In this document: positions 32,076 to 44,200 of the stretch, piece by piece | Layout of the letters: every line of letters starts with the position of its first letter | Numbering within the stretch: position 1 is the first letter of the stretch | Source of the DNA: Neonectria sp. B-13 | Taxonomy: Eukaryota; Ascomycota; Sordariomycetes; Hypocreales; Nectriaceae | Assembly: GCA_002682825.1 (NCBI GenBank) | Contig: NOKP01000003.1 | Span: 2,418,001-2,482,000 of the forward strand | DNA: 64,000 nucleotides | Reading direction: 5' to 3' | Notes under the pieces: generated by a model | Database searches by the model: none | The model's input: only the letters and a program-made list of their open reading frames with translations | What the model was told of the DNA's origin: nothing | Made by a program: the position numbers and the translations under genes

Positions 32076-35000
32076 ATGGCCGATCATCAACCATATTTCA
32101 CTATCCGCTCTCGAAGGCCGGCGGATGTTGCTGGCGCACGAAGTGCCGACCCCATGGTGCGTACCACTATGCGTACTGCCGCGTATTTTGCCATCCTTTT
32201 GGCCCCAGCTTGCATTCGATCGAATACTCACTTATAGCATCTCACAGGTTGGCTCGAGCGGAGGAGATTTTCATGCCAGATCCGCGACTCACGACATCAG
32301 CCGTACCAACTTCCATGTAAAACACATCGGCCAGTTTGCCAAGCGACTCGAAGACGTAGGCTCCCACCACTGCTTGCCACCAGTAACCCTCTAATGCCGT
32401 GTTCAGTCTGCAGCCCGAGCCTTTCCAAACCGCGGGCGATCTTCTCAGAGATACAGCAAGGTCCAAGTATTGTTACTTCACTGGAACTCAGACGACCTCT
32501 TCGTCATCCCGGAGCTGGAAGACCTCGAGAAGTGCCTGAGTGAGGACTATGGCTTCAGCACCGATATTTTTGGAATTCCTTCAGAGAACTCACATCTTGA
32601 GCTAATGCTACGGATCGGTCAACTTATCAAAGATCACGAATCAACAAACACCTTGTTCTTGGTCTACTACGGTGGCCACGCTAGAATCGATGAGTCCAGG
32701 CAGAGCACCTGGTGTGCGTGAGTACAACGCTTTACCTGGTATATTGTGATCAATACTCTGACATCTCGTATCAGGACCCGAGACGCTTCTTCTCCTTGGC
32801 TACAGTAAGTTGATTCCCAAAGGATTTATAGCACTACAATCAACCTAACCAACTCAGATGGTCCGCCATTCAGACTCTCCTAGAGAGATCCATGTCTGAT
32901 GTGCTCATTCTGTTGGATTGCTGCGCAGGAGCTGCAAGCGCCACATTCCCGACCGGAAACAGCATCACCGAGACGATATCGGCTTCAAGCTGGGATGCCA
33001 TTGCACCCGACCCAGGACGCTACTCTTTCACCAATGCTCTCATTGAGGTCCTTCAAGAATGGCGTGTTAGAGCCTTTTCTGCTGCTATGCTTCATGCTGA
33101 GGTGCTGGCCCGACTCAAGCATCCTCGTCCGATCACCATCAACGGCAAATACTTCGAGGCTCGATCAACCCCCGTTCACTTTATGATGACCGCAAACCAC
33201 AAAGCGCCCAGTATCGAGGTGTCTCGGATACGCTTAGAAGACCAACCACCCTCACCTGAGCTATTGCCCATGCCTGCCATGCCTCATGAGACTGGCCGAG
33301 CGTCGGATCCATCGACAGCTGCTCGCAACGACCACATGTTCACTGACCCCAACGAGGACACTCCACATGTTATGATATCCTTAGCCCTGGAAGACGATCA
33401 GAGGTTGGACATCAATGCATGGGAACAATGGCTTAGCGCTTTCCCAGCCATGGCCAAGTATGTCAAGGTTCAGGGTGTTTTCAAAAGCCACTCAACCATG
33501 CTCTTAGTCTCGATGCCAGTCACTATTTGGGACATGCTCCCGGAGGATCATGCTACTTCCTTCGTCGCCTTCATCCGCTCAAATAACCTTATGAATCAGA
33601 AGCAGCGGTCGCCGTCAGTTCCTGTGTTTGTTCCGGCGCGTTCCTACCCTAATGAGAGCACCACTGCCGACTCATCCTCATTCGTTTCTGGCGTCTCCGG
33701 TACAACATTCGCAGCCACCGAGAACACGGGACTCACGGGTCAAATGCGAGGGGCTTTCAGAGACCCAAGCTACGGCAGGCATGCACCAGGGCCCATTACG
33801 AGGAACGCACTCCCGGCCCCTCAACCTCTCTCCCCCATACCCTCACCCTCGCAGCTTAGATCACCACCCCAGAACCTGTCGTTGGGTCCGGTGAGGCCCA
33901 TGCAATCTACATCATCACTCTCTACTTTACAGAGGCAACAGTCGTCATCGTCCTTGGTGGTTGGCGGTAATCTGTCAAGGCAGATGATCATGAACCAGCA
34001 GCAATCCATGCGACGAACCACCTTTGGCGACGATGTTCCAGAACCCAAGAAATTTTCGGCTCATGTTGAAAAGCGACTTGAAGAATACTATCAGTACGAG
34101 CCGTTACCACATGACGGCCAGAAAGCGTTCTTTGCATCAAATCTTGGTGTTGAGCCTTGGCATGTCGAGGTCTGGTTCCACCATCGTCGAGAGAGAGATG
34201 CGTTCGCCCAGCGATTTGCTTCCTTGCAGGTGGAGAGTACGAAACACCAGTCGCCGGACGGACCCCGCATGATATTTCCCGCCAATCTCAATGAGCTTCT
34301 CGAGATTTCGATGCTAGACCAAGTACTCTTGATAGATCTTAGGTCACTGTCGGAGTACCAGAGATCGCACATCAAGGGAGCCATCCACCTTAGAGCTCCA
34401 CAGTCCTTCTTACGACCGGCGTCATTAGACATGATTGAGCGAGCATTTGCTGATGCGCAAAGCCGCAGGATATTTTCACGTTGGCAGCGCGCCAGGTGTA
34501 TTGTATTCTACGCTCGAGTAACCGAGTCTCCGTCCGAATGTCCGCCAGCTGAAGTGTTGCTGGAGAAACTCTGGGCATCTGGTTGGAATGGACAATGCTT
34601 CATTCTAAAGGGTCACTACCGTGAGTTTAGTGACTCGTTCGGGAAGCACATTATAAGGGCGGACGAACGAGATCTATCAGAGGGGCAACAGGGGGAAGAG
34701 TCTGTCCAGACACCCGAGGAGATTTCTGCCAACCAGCAAAAGTACGCTGAACTGCTCTCTCACCTTGGAGGGGAAGACCAGTTCCACCATCTTGGCACCT
34801 CCCCTGGACAAGGTGGAGAGCGCGCTACCGCGATAATAGAGCAAGAGAAGGAATTGGAATCAGAGTTCCAGACTCGATTCCCAGCCCTGTATAAGAAGGC
34901 CCAAGATGTCCACGGCAGTGGTGCCGGCACTTCAGATGCGGACAGCTTCGTCACCAAAGCCCAGATGGTCGAGTACCTAGATCGTGGGCTGACCAAGATG

Positions 35001-35267
35001 CGGGATGGCCAGGCGATGGGACCCCCAACAACCACGTACGAACCTGGGCATTCGAAGCTGGCTGGTGATGACTACTTTGACAAGACGCACGTGGACCGGG
35101 AGTCAGAAGAATACGTCGAAATTGGAAGAAATGATGGACAGACATCAGGCGATAGCAGCCCACAGATGGTAGGAAAAGGAAAGGAGATCGGGATCGCGAC
35201 ATCGCCCGATGAGATGCCACGCAGAGGACGCGGTGGTGGACTTTTGAACAAGGTGTTCAGGCGTTAG
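32076..35267 (+). CDS. Caspase-like protein with homeodomain-like and rhodanese-like domains
   Basis: Five exons: 32076-32156, 32248-32355, 32407-32717, 32775-32804 (30 nt) and 32858-35267; 979 residues. Residues ~85-290 form a caspase/metacaspase-like (clan CD, C14) domain with His154 in LVYYGGHAR and Cys199 in LILLDCCAGA. A conserved-looking linker follows (nt ~33350-33600), then a Ser/Pro/Gln-rich disordered stretch. Residues ~569-628 fit the homeodomain pattern without gaps: Leu16, Tyr20, Ala35, Leu38, Val45, Val47, Trp48, Phe49, Arg52 and Arg53, but His where Asn51 is expected. Residues ~655-785 are rhodanese/Cdc25-like (LLIDLRSLSEYQRSHIKGAIHL) with Ala729 in the place of the catalytic Cys. 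The tail is basic. Function unknown; the protease may be active, while the rhodanese module looks like a pseudo-enzyme. Confidence 0.85.
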
Positions 35268-36667
35268 GCGGGCGTGAGCATTATTACGGAATATTACGGA
35301 ATACTACGGATGCGATATTGGGAAGCATGAAGGGAGTTGCGATGGTCGTTATTTGACAGTTATCCTTTGGTCTAACTGAGGCGTTGAATTGGGAGGGATC
35401 ATCTCGGCGAAGATGTGGGCATGATGAACACTTGGATAGGTACGAGTTCCTGGATAAGGGTCAAAGGAAGCGACTTGCAATGTTCTCACCGACATGTTTT
35501 TGTACTCGGTACATGTATAGTAACTCGGGCAAGCTACGCCGCACTTCTACTTGCAGTATTTCTTAAGTCATCGGGCGTCAAGTACCTGCATCCCCCTCTG
35601 TGTGTCTTCCCTGCGGGTTAATATGGAAGCACGACAGTCAGATAGCGCACCTGACACTGTCGTGTGCTATGTAAGGCTGCATGGCCTCGTTTTCGCACAA
35701 CGGAGGACAAGGACCAGACCTTCATGTGAAACGTCAAACGAGGAAGAAGCAAGAAAAAAAGGAAAGAAAAAGAACGAGGACGCGCCGGTACGCCCTTCGG
35801 GATCCTTACGGACTACTCTATAGGGGCCTTGTCGCGATTCCAGAAACCACCGTCGATCCCCCGGCGTGTCACGAACCGGTGTGCAACGCGGTGACCTCAT
35901 CGCGCAAGACGGCAGGGTGGCACAGGAGGCGGGACGCACGCGTGGCACCAAGAGAAGGCGCTGAAAAAAAAATTGTTGGTAAGAAAAAGAAAGAAAACGG
36001 GGCCATGTGGGCGTGCGGCGCAAGCAGGAGAAAAGAAAATAATGGAGTAGGTGAAAACAAAATAGCATGCCATGGTTGTGATTGCGTCTGTTTGAGGGCA
36101 CAGGGGATGATGATGGCGATGGCGATGGGTAAAGGGGGGCCGATGTTGGGAATAGGGGCAGCGGGGATGGTCAATGAATGGGTGAGGGCGGGCGAGGGAA
36201 GCGGCGGCGTGGTGATTAATTGCACTATTATTCGTGCTACGTTCTGTACAACTATTCGTAGAAGTTCTATATCCCGGATCCGTGCTGTCAGGTCTGGTGG
36301 CGTCGTTGGGCTCGGAGCAAAAGAAGGAGAGGGAGAAGGAGAGTAAAGGCCGTGGGCTACGATTGGACAAGACGACATCCATCTCACCCATCTGGTCCAT
36401 ATCGGTCGGGGACTGAGCCCGGGGGGGGATGCGATCGTCGCCGTTAGAGTAGCTTTGGCGGGAACGGGGTCCGGTCGGTCGGGCGGTCGGACGTCAGCCG
36501 GGGGTGGTGATGTGATTGAAAGTCAACATCCGCGTGGACCCGAGTTGAACCGTTCTTTGGATTCGTACGGTAGTCCATCGTGTCGTGTACAGTGATATAC
36601 CATGTTGAGTCCCTTATGGAGAGTTTGTTATGGTGGTGAGTGTGCTATGGGTTAGTTATGGATCTGT

Positions 36668-36695
36668 GATCCATGATCCATGATCCATGATCCAT
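36668..36695. repeat. (GATCCAT)4 heptanucleotide repeat
   Basis: Four perfect tandem copies of GATCCAT, followed by two degenerate ones (CGTCCAT, AATCCAT). Confidence 0.9.
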
Positions 36696-37644
36696 CGTCC
36701 ATAATCCATCTTCCGGGAGAGTCGCACCCGGGCAACTAGCAACCATTAGCAGACTGTCCCCTAGGCATATCAAAGAGCACGGGCAGAGTTGATGAAGAGC
36801 AGAGCACTATAACAGAGAGGTGGCAGGGATCGGAACGGGGGAGACGATGGGGGAAGCAAAAACGGCCGACGATGGGACCGACTGGGGAAGGGGGGTCCCC
36901 GGGTTGTGTTTGGGCCAAGGGGGTAGGCAGCTGAGCCACGATAGCACCATGACATGGCCGATGCAATAGCATTCTTCTTGTTCAATGTCCGTGAGAGAAC
37001 AGTACATGTACATGGTACAGAACTCTCTCGCTTCCGACTTGACAGGACGCTTGGGCCCAGGGGGGGAAATGCAAAAGTTGGAAGAGGATGGGCAGCAGGG
37101 CAGCTGGACAAGCCAGGGGGGCGGCAGGAAGACAAGCAAGGCCCATTTTTTGCAGGCCCAGGGAATTGACAGCCCAGGGTCCTTGTCACCGGGGGGTTTG
37201 TTGCAAGGGGGCAGCGCGGACTTGTGGACGACGGAGCAGGAAAGAGGAAGATGGATGCACTCGAAGCCTGTTAGGGTAGTATTGGCGTTGGAGGGGGCTA
37301 GGCTAGAGGGAGGAGCCAAGCCACGGGGCACGGGATTATGGCACTCTCGGTCAGTAAAGCAAGCAAAGGAAGCATGGGTGTGGAAGAGAGAGACAGACGG
37401 TGATAGGGAGAAAGAGGGTCGGAGAATGGTGCCACGCGCTGGGTGTGATGTGGTAGTGGTGATGATGGTGGTGATGATGGTGGTAATCAATCTGTCGACT
37501 TACCTGCCTCCTGCTGTATGTAGGTAGAACAGACAGGCGAACGGGCCAGCGTTTAATGCCGGGCCACGGTTCCTCGGCCAATCAAGGCCAGATGTCCGGG
37601 ATGCCGGAAGGCCTCCCTGACCTGACTGACATACGGCCTTGCAG

Positions 37645-37671
37645 TAGGTGGGTAGGTAGGTAGGTAGGTAG
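37645..37671. repeat. (GGTA)n tetranucleotide repeat
   Basis: About six copies of GGTA/TAGG in a row. Confidence 0.9.
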
Positions 37672-38024
37672 CACGCAAAGAGTGAGTGAGTGACTGACTA
37701 TGACTCCCCGTACTCGGTAGGCATCCTGAAACACTCCGGCAGGCAAATCAGCGTTCCCGGGGGGCTCTAGATCCCTCCCTCTGGTTGGGCTCGCGGCCTC
37801 TGCCTGTCTGTTTTGTCTGTCTGTCCCGGTCAGGTCTGTTGGGCCGGAAGCGTCTATGTTCCCGATCGCCTTAGCCGAGACAAGGCCATGCCCTGGCTCC
37901 CGCGCCGTTCCCGCAGCCGCAGCCGCAGCCGCAGCGGAGGGGGAGGGCCTCGAATCCTTCCCTCGGGTGGCCGCCAAGCTTCAAGCCTGTCCTGTGCGCG
38001 TGCGTTTTCCCTGGTCTGACGGGC

Positions 38025-38120
38025 GGAGACGACCAAGACGACTTGACGACGACTTGACGACGTTGACGACGGTGACGACAACAACATGAAAACAACCACG
38101 CCGACGGTGAAGACGACGGT
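38025..38120. repeat. Imperfect GACGAC/GACGGT triplet-type repeat
   Basis: A purine-rich tract of roughly 95 bp is built from GACGAC, TTGACGAC and GGTGACGA variants. It has no coding support. Confidence 0.65.
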
Positions 38121-38212
38121 GACTGGTGCATGCCGGACGGACGGTGGACGGTGTGGGCGATGCGACGGGGCATGACATGGGTCATGTGACGCCGGAAGGA
38201 TCCTATCCCCAT

Positions 38213-38230
38213 CATCCATCCATCCATCCA
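38213..38230. repeat. (ATCC)n tetranucleotide repeat
   Basis: Four and a half copies of ATCC in the 12-kb gene-free region. Confidence 0.8.
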
Positions 38231-41200
38231 AGCAAGAAAAGACCCGACCCATTGAATGTCGATGATCCCCTGACTTGGTACACCGAGAACAAAGCCCGAA
38301 GACTGACTGGCGGCCCGGACCTTACACAAAGGAAGAAGAAATAAAACAAAAAAGAAACCAGCGGCGCAGCAGCAAAGGGACCTGCGAGTACCCCGTGAGT
38401 ACTACCGTAGCTTCAGCGATCCCAACGACGGCCGGCAGGCTCGAGCATCGTCCCATCCAAGCGCTTCGTTCTGTCCGTTGTCAGTTTCTGCCGTCTTCGT
38501 AATTAGTTCTTCGGCCATGTTCCCTGGGCCAGAAAAAGAAAAAGAATCAGGGAAAATCCAACAAGAAAGCCCCGGCTGGCCTCTCATGCACCCACGGAGC
38601 CTAGGCCAGCCACCCAAACTAACCTAGCCCTTCCAGCAGCTGTCAACTTGCCAAACCTGACTGGCGGCGGCACGCTGTAGTTACATGCCGCGGCGCCGTA
38701 CGTACGTACGAATGAATGTATTTCGTTCCGTGACGCTCTCCACCCATACCCCGTACACGGCTGTCTGGCTCTTCCATGGCACTTCACTTGTCAGTCCTTC
38801 TGGTACACCATGTGTCAAACGCGCGCATGTGCTGCCCATCAGCATTTCTTCTCTCCGGTTGGCAGCACAGGGTGCCAGCTTTGGGGTTCTTGTTGCGAAT
38901 CGAAAAACCAGGCGGGAATGACACCCCCATCGCCGGGAAGGGCCTGGTCTCTGGGTTTCGGCCTGTCGCTCCTGTTCGCCCACTCGCTCGATTGCCCCGA
39001 TCTGGATGCGCGAGTTGTATGACGCACATAAAGACGTGGAAGGTCAAAGAAAAAAAGAAAGAGAGTTGAATGGGAGGGGGGGTGACGGAAACCTCCGGCT
39101 GGCTGTTGTTGTGCTCGCTGCAACTGTGATTCGCATGAGACGGAGTCACTGCGACGTCGAGGGTGTTTTTCCTTCCTTCTTTCTGGTCTTCCATCTGCTG
39201 ACCCGTCGACGATCAAATCCTGGCCTCCAGAGGTGCCGTCAGCAGTGCAGATTGCAGATTAGGCTGGACTTGTGATGGCAGGTTGCGTTGTGAGGGTTGC
39301 CGGTGCCCAATCCTCGGAGCATAACGAATGACTCTCTCGTGGAGGGGTTGTCCGTCGGTCAACCAGTCGGTCAGCCTGGCAGTCCGTCTGTCTCTCTGTC
39401 TCTCCGTCTTGACCATCCATCTGTCTCCCCTGCTTCGCGGCACCCCATCCGTGTTGCTGTGCCTCCGAGCTGTCAAGTACAGCCTGTCACCGTCACCATC
39501 TGGCGTCACCCCCTCCCCCTCTCTCTGACAGCAACTACAACTGAACCCTTGGAACCGTAGACACTAGCCTGGAATCGCCAATCAACCCAGGATAATAAAC
39601 GAAAAACCAAAAAAGAGAACAGCCTGCACCCCGGAGATCAAGCCTACAACGGGGCCCCCCATGATCCATCTTGCAACGTTCCCTCCAAATGGGCATAGGC
39701 CCGGAAATGCCACTCAAGTTCTAGTAAGCCGCACCTTTAAACACAACTCGACTACCGAAGCTAAGTCGTTCGATGCCACCCCTAGAACTTAAGCGGCCTC
39801 GCCCGGCGCGGGGCTAAGTTTCCTGAAGGAGCACTTGTTTGCGGGATCGGCAGGGCTCTCTTAGCCTCGCGCCGTGCTTCCTGTCACTTGCGACCATCGA
39901 CTTTCCTGTCGCTGTGGAACCTGCCACCGTATTGTTGAGACCTGACGAATTCCCGAATTCCACACGCATTTCGTACTTCGTGCGTGCGCGTGCTCCGTAA
40001 ATTCCTGGGGGTGGCCTCAAAAAGCGAGCTGCCCCAATTCGCGATCCACCTCTCCTCCAGGGTCTGTCTTCTCTGGCAGTGTTACCATGCTACCTTACCC
40101 ATCCGTAGCTAGGTAGCCATCCATGCCTACCCTACCACCGCCCTGCAGAGGCCCATGCAATGGCCCCAAATGCAGGCCATCTAAACTGGCAGTCAACCCA
40201 TCTGGGCCGCTGCACATGGTGTAGTTCTGAGCATGGGCATCCCTGCATGGGATGACAATTGTGCTTCTTGTGTCCCTCTAGCTCTGCCTTCTCCGCTGGG
40301 CGTTTAGATTGTAGGGGGTAGAGTGGCTGCTGTATTCCTTTCCCCTTAGGACCGACCCCCTTTCGGCCTGGGATTCTGGGACTTGGGGGTCGCCCCATCG
40401 GTCTCCATCGCACAAGGGCCACCTTCTGGGAACGGAAAGTCGGGTATTTTGGCTTTTTTGCAAGGTTCTCGGTCCTAGGTTCTGGGTTCGTGGTTTCTGG
40501 AGACATGGCAAACGCGCGGAGGTTGCCCGCACTTAGCGAGGAGAGCCAAGCCGATCTCTGTGGCCGAGTACGTACTCATTTGGTTGACCTGGATCGTTGC
40601 GAGTGAAGCGCTGTTGGCGAGGCCCCTTTGCAAGCCCGCAATCAACGACATCAGGCGAGATGCTCTTTCAGCTCCTCCCCTCCACGCGACGAGGTCTTTG
40701 GATGACAAGGTCGTCCGGACCGCGCTCAATGTTACCCGGTGGTCCTCGCTCGATGTGACAGACGGACAGACACGCTCGGAGTATTACGTGAATCCCGAAT
40801 CCTCGTCTGTCCTGCGGCGGACAGAAGGACGACGACCCCTTGTGCGAGAGCATTCATCGCAAGCCCAGCTTGATCTGAAAGTTACATGGCGGATGCGACC
40901 CGGCAGGGCATTTCTCCGACGTAGTCCGAGTAACCTGCGGCGGATCAAAGCTTCAGCATCCCCTGACTTCAACTTTCCCCATCCGCATCGACAATTCGTT
41001 CGTTGGTTTGGTCACCGCTCCTCCTCGTGTAGCAGTTTGACAAGCCGTATTCGGACGGCTGGGTACGTGCTCCGTCTTCGACGCCCAACCAGACCAAATC
41101 GCTGCCTGTGGTGGTTATTTGGTACCCTTGTGTAACTGCAGAAACTGGTCATCCAATGTCGACGTGATTATCGTAGTCATCGCGTCTCAAAATTCCCCGG

Positions 41201-44200
41201 GGTCGTCTTTAGCTCCTCGCGACGACTTGTTGGTTCAACCAAGCTTTGACCAGACTGTGCCTGGATATGTAGCTCGGTTAGTAGACGACATCGGAGACGT
41301 AGACACACATGAGGTGATTGGGCTCCGGGGATAGCCCGATCTCCGCCCGAAGCTGGGGCTGGTCCAAGACTCAAAGCAGTCATACACATGGAGCAGTTGT
41401 TGTCGATATACTCTCCCGACATTCTCAAGTGCGATGATGAGACAAACTGTCTAGAGCGATCTGGAACCATAGTGTCGCAGATGCTCTGCGATTCCGGCGG
41501 GAAGCAAGCACCCCGGCTGCAATGTCATGCGAACGAAAGAAGTGGCTTCAGTTGCAGTCTTGCAGATAAGTGAGAGCACGCAAAGTGATATTCCGGTACG
41601 TGCCGCGCCCGGTGCCTTTCAAAACAAGACACGGGCGCGGCAGCCAGCCGTTCAGGCAGTCAACTCGCCGTCATGCAGGTCACTGTGGTGAAAGCCTCGT
41701 CGGGACAACGGGCAAGATTAGCGACGACCAACTTTGCACCGCATCCAATCGGTTGGGCATTGACAACTTACGATCTTGGTTTGTGACAGCCGGGGGCGAC
41801 ATTAGCACGTCTGACCTTCGTGGACACTTATGATTGCTTTTCCTGCCTGCCAGGAGTCGCCGTTACGTGCGTGTGCGTGGACCTTGGCACGCATACATGT
41901 AAACCCCCACGTCTGAAGAGGGCTGGACCACGGCGTGCTGTTGTCGGAGGCGCCCCCCGGGGAATGGAGATACGACGTAGATCTGGAATTCTGACAAATC
42001 TCATGAGCTCTTGCAAGGCGGTGAGTCCTCTCCAAGATGTCTGTCAGCTGTGGCGGAGACTTTTTCTGCTATGCAACGTGCGTTGATCGATCGTTGGCAG
42101 AAGCGTAATGGATGGTGACACAGAGATGAGACGGGGGTGTCCCGCAAAATGTGTCAAAAGCCAGATCTGCTTGGCCCTGGGGGTTCTTGGCCCACCAGCT
42201 CAGGTCCCAGAAAGCTCGACAACGGGCCGGGGGTGCCCTAGATAGAACCCTCCGTCTCTTTTGGCGAACGGGGTCTGTCGCTGGGTGCGGTCTCATCGCC
42301 CCTGTGATCTGTGTGCTTGACGGCTGGGACCCCGGATCCTCTTTATCCCCTATTCCTAGTCCGGCCGGGCTTGCGAAGGCATCCCTGACCCCTACTGTTT
42401 CCCAGTTGGTCCGACACTAGGACCAACAGCAGTACTGGTGCAGCTCAGAGTCGACATGTAACGGTTGCGGAGGGACTTCTCCGTCCCACACAGTTAGAGC
42501 TTTGGGCTGGTCTTACCCCGGGTGACAGTCAACCAGGAAGACTGTCGGCTTGTGAAAGCTAGCTGACAGGGCTTGCATGGGGAATATGCACCGGGAAGCT
42601 GTGTCCCGACGCAATACTTGTGCAGGTCTGGCACCGCACTTCGCGTGGTGCGTGGTGGTGGTGGTCGGAAGAGCACAACATGGCATGTGTGATGTCAATA
42701 TGATGGTGTGTTCCCCAGAGAAGCTTCTGCTCGGGAACGATGCTGTGGGTATCCGTATCCGCTGGCGAGAAAGATCCAGGTGCATTGCAGTGTTGAGCCA
42801 CGACTCAATGAAGCCAATCGTAGGCCATGTTTGCGAAGCCGGCTGAGTTGTTGGTGTCGCCAGCTCATGCATGATACAGTAATGCAGCGCCCAAGTGGAC
42901 GGTTGTAAGTGTTATGTGGTTGACTAGGTAGGAACATAGTAGGCACGCGGACCGCCTCCATTGCATTGCGCTCAGCTGGATGAGATGACACAGTCGTGCC
43001 TCGAGTGGAGAACTGAAGATGGCAAGTCGTGTCCAGCAAGCTGCAAGTTTCCGAGCAAAGGCCAAGAGAGCTTGACGCGTTGGGAAAAGTCAATGCTGGC
43101 CAAGATGATCAGCCGGCCCCTCCCAACTAAGTGGGTTTGGACGATGTGCCCAGTCTGAAGAAACGGACAACTTTGAGGACGGATCCGTAGCGGAGCAATG
43201 AATAGTAATCATTATGCGAAACATGGCGACCTCTCCCCCATCTTGTAACTGTTTGTGTTCTCTTGTGCATTCTTAGTTTAAACCCGTAGCCAGGCCCTGC
43301 GCTACGTATAATTCTGTGGTGCGTGTGAGATGCTGGCCGCCATGTGCTGTGCGCACAGGCATCTCAAGATCGTCTTAGATCAAGGTGGACAGGTGCATAA
43401 GATGTGCAACGTGAAGGTCGCCGGCGTCAGCCCTAGTCCAAGCCATAGGCAAGATGGAAGCAGCACAGAGGCAAAGCAAATGCCAAGCAAATGCAAAGCA
43501 GAGGCAAAGCCGGTGGAGGCGAATGGAGGCGCCCGCGACAAGGAAGGGACGACACGATAGTCTCGCTGTATCCAAGCGATCTGAACCTGCTCAAGCCTGC
43601 ATTACGGCAGTGCGCCGTCCGAAGTCATGGCTGCTCTCTGCCGGGATCCTTTTGTTGGTAAAGCGCGCCACAGCCCTGACAGGAAACCAGGAAACCAGGA
43701 AACCTGCTTGACTACCAAGCACCTGTCAGAACCAGGCCGAAGGAAGCTAAGAGGCGGACGGCAAATGGCACATAATGGCCCTGGGCAGGCATCATGAGTC
43801 GGGTCCCAAGAGCTGTGACTATAATAGAATTGGAGCAGTAATATAATAGAGCGGTTCACGTCAGGGGGGGATCGAGAGCCAGGGGTTCCGCTAGTGTTGA
43901 CCGTGGTGGGACATCGCCCTGGGGGCCCTGGGATGAGCCTGCACGGGGCTGGATTCGTGATCTGGTCGGTCGATGCACCTCAGCAGTGTGAGTATCCGTG
44001 CCTGCAAACGGTTCCGGTGAAGGGATTCTGAGGCTGGGTCTGCATCGATCCTGGTCTCGTTTGAGGGTTAGGATTGGGTTGTTGAGTTGTTCAGCGAGAT
44101 CTTGGAGATGCATGTCCCACCTTTGCACAATATCAAGTGCTATTATCCTTGGTACGGAATGACAGCCATGGTGATGATGATGACGACGGGCAACGTAACG

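Noticed and set aside
35681..36346. 221-codon plus-strand ORF with an ATG
   Set aside because: Composition is Lys/Arg- then Gly-rich, there are long ORFs on the opposite strand over the same DNA, and no motif or splice support is seen; a chance ORF is more likely.
36807..37490. 227-codon minus-strand ORF
   Set aside because: It begins in a GATGGTGGT repeat (minus-strand Thr/Ile repeats) and overlaps a 180-codon ORF on the plus strand; no family signature.
40560..41135. 191-codon plus-strand ORF with a hydrophobic start
   Set aside because: Its first codon is GTG, not ATG; the rest is Arg/Ser-rich without conserved motif.
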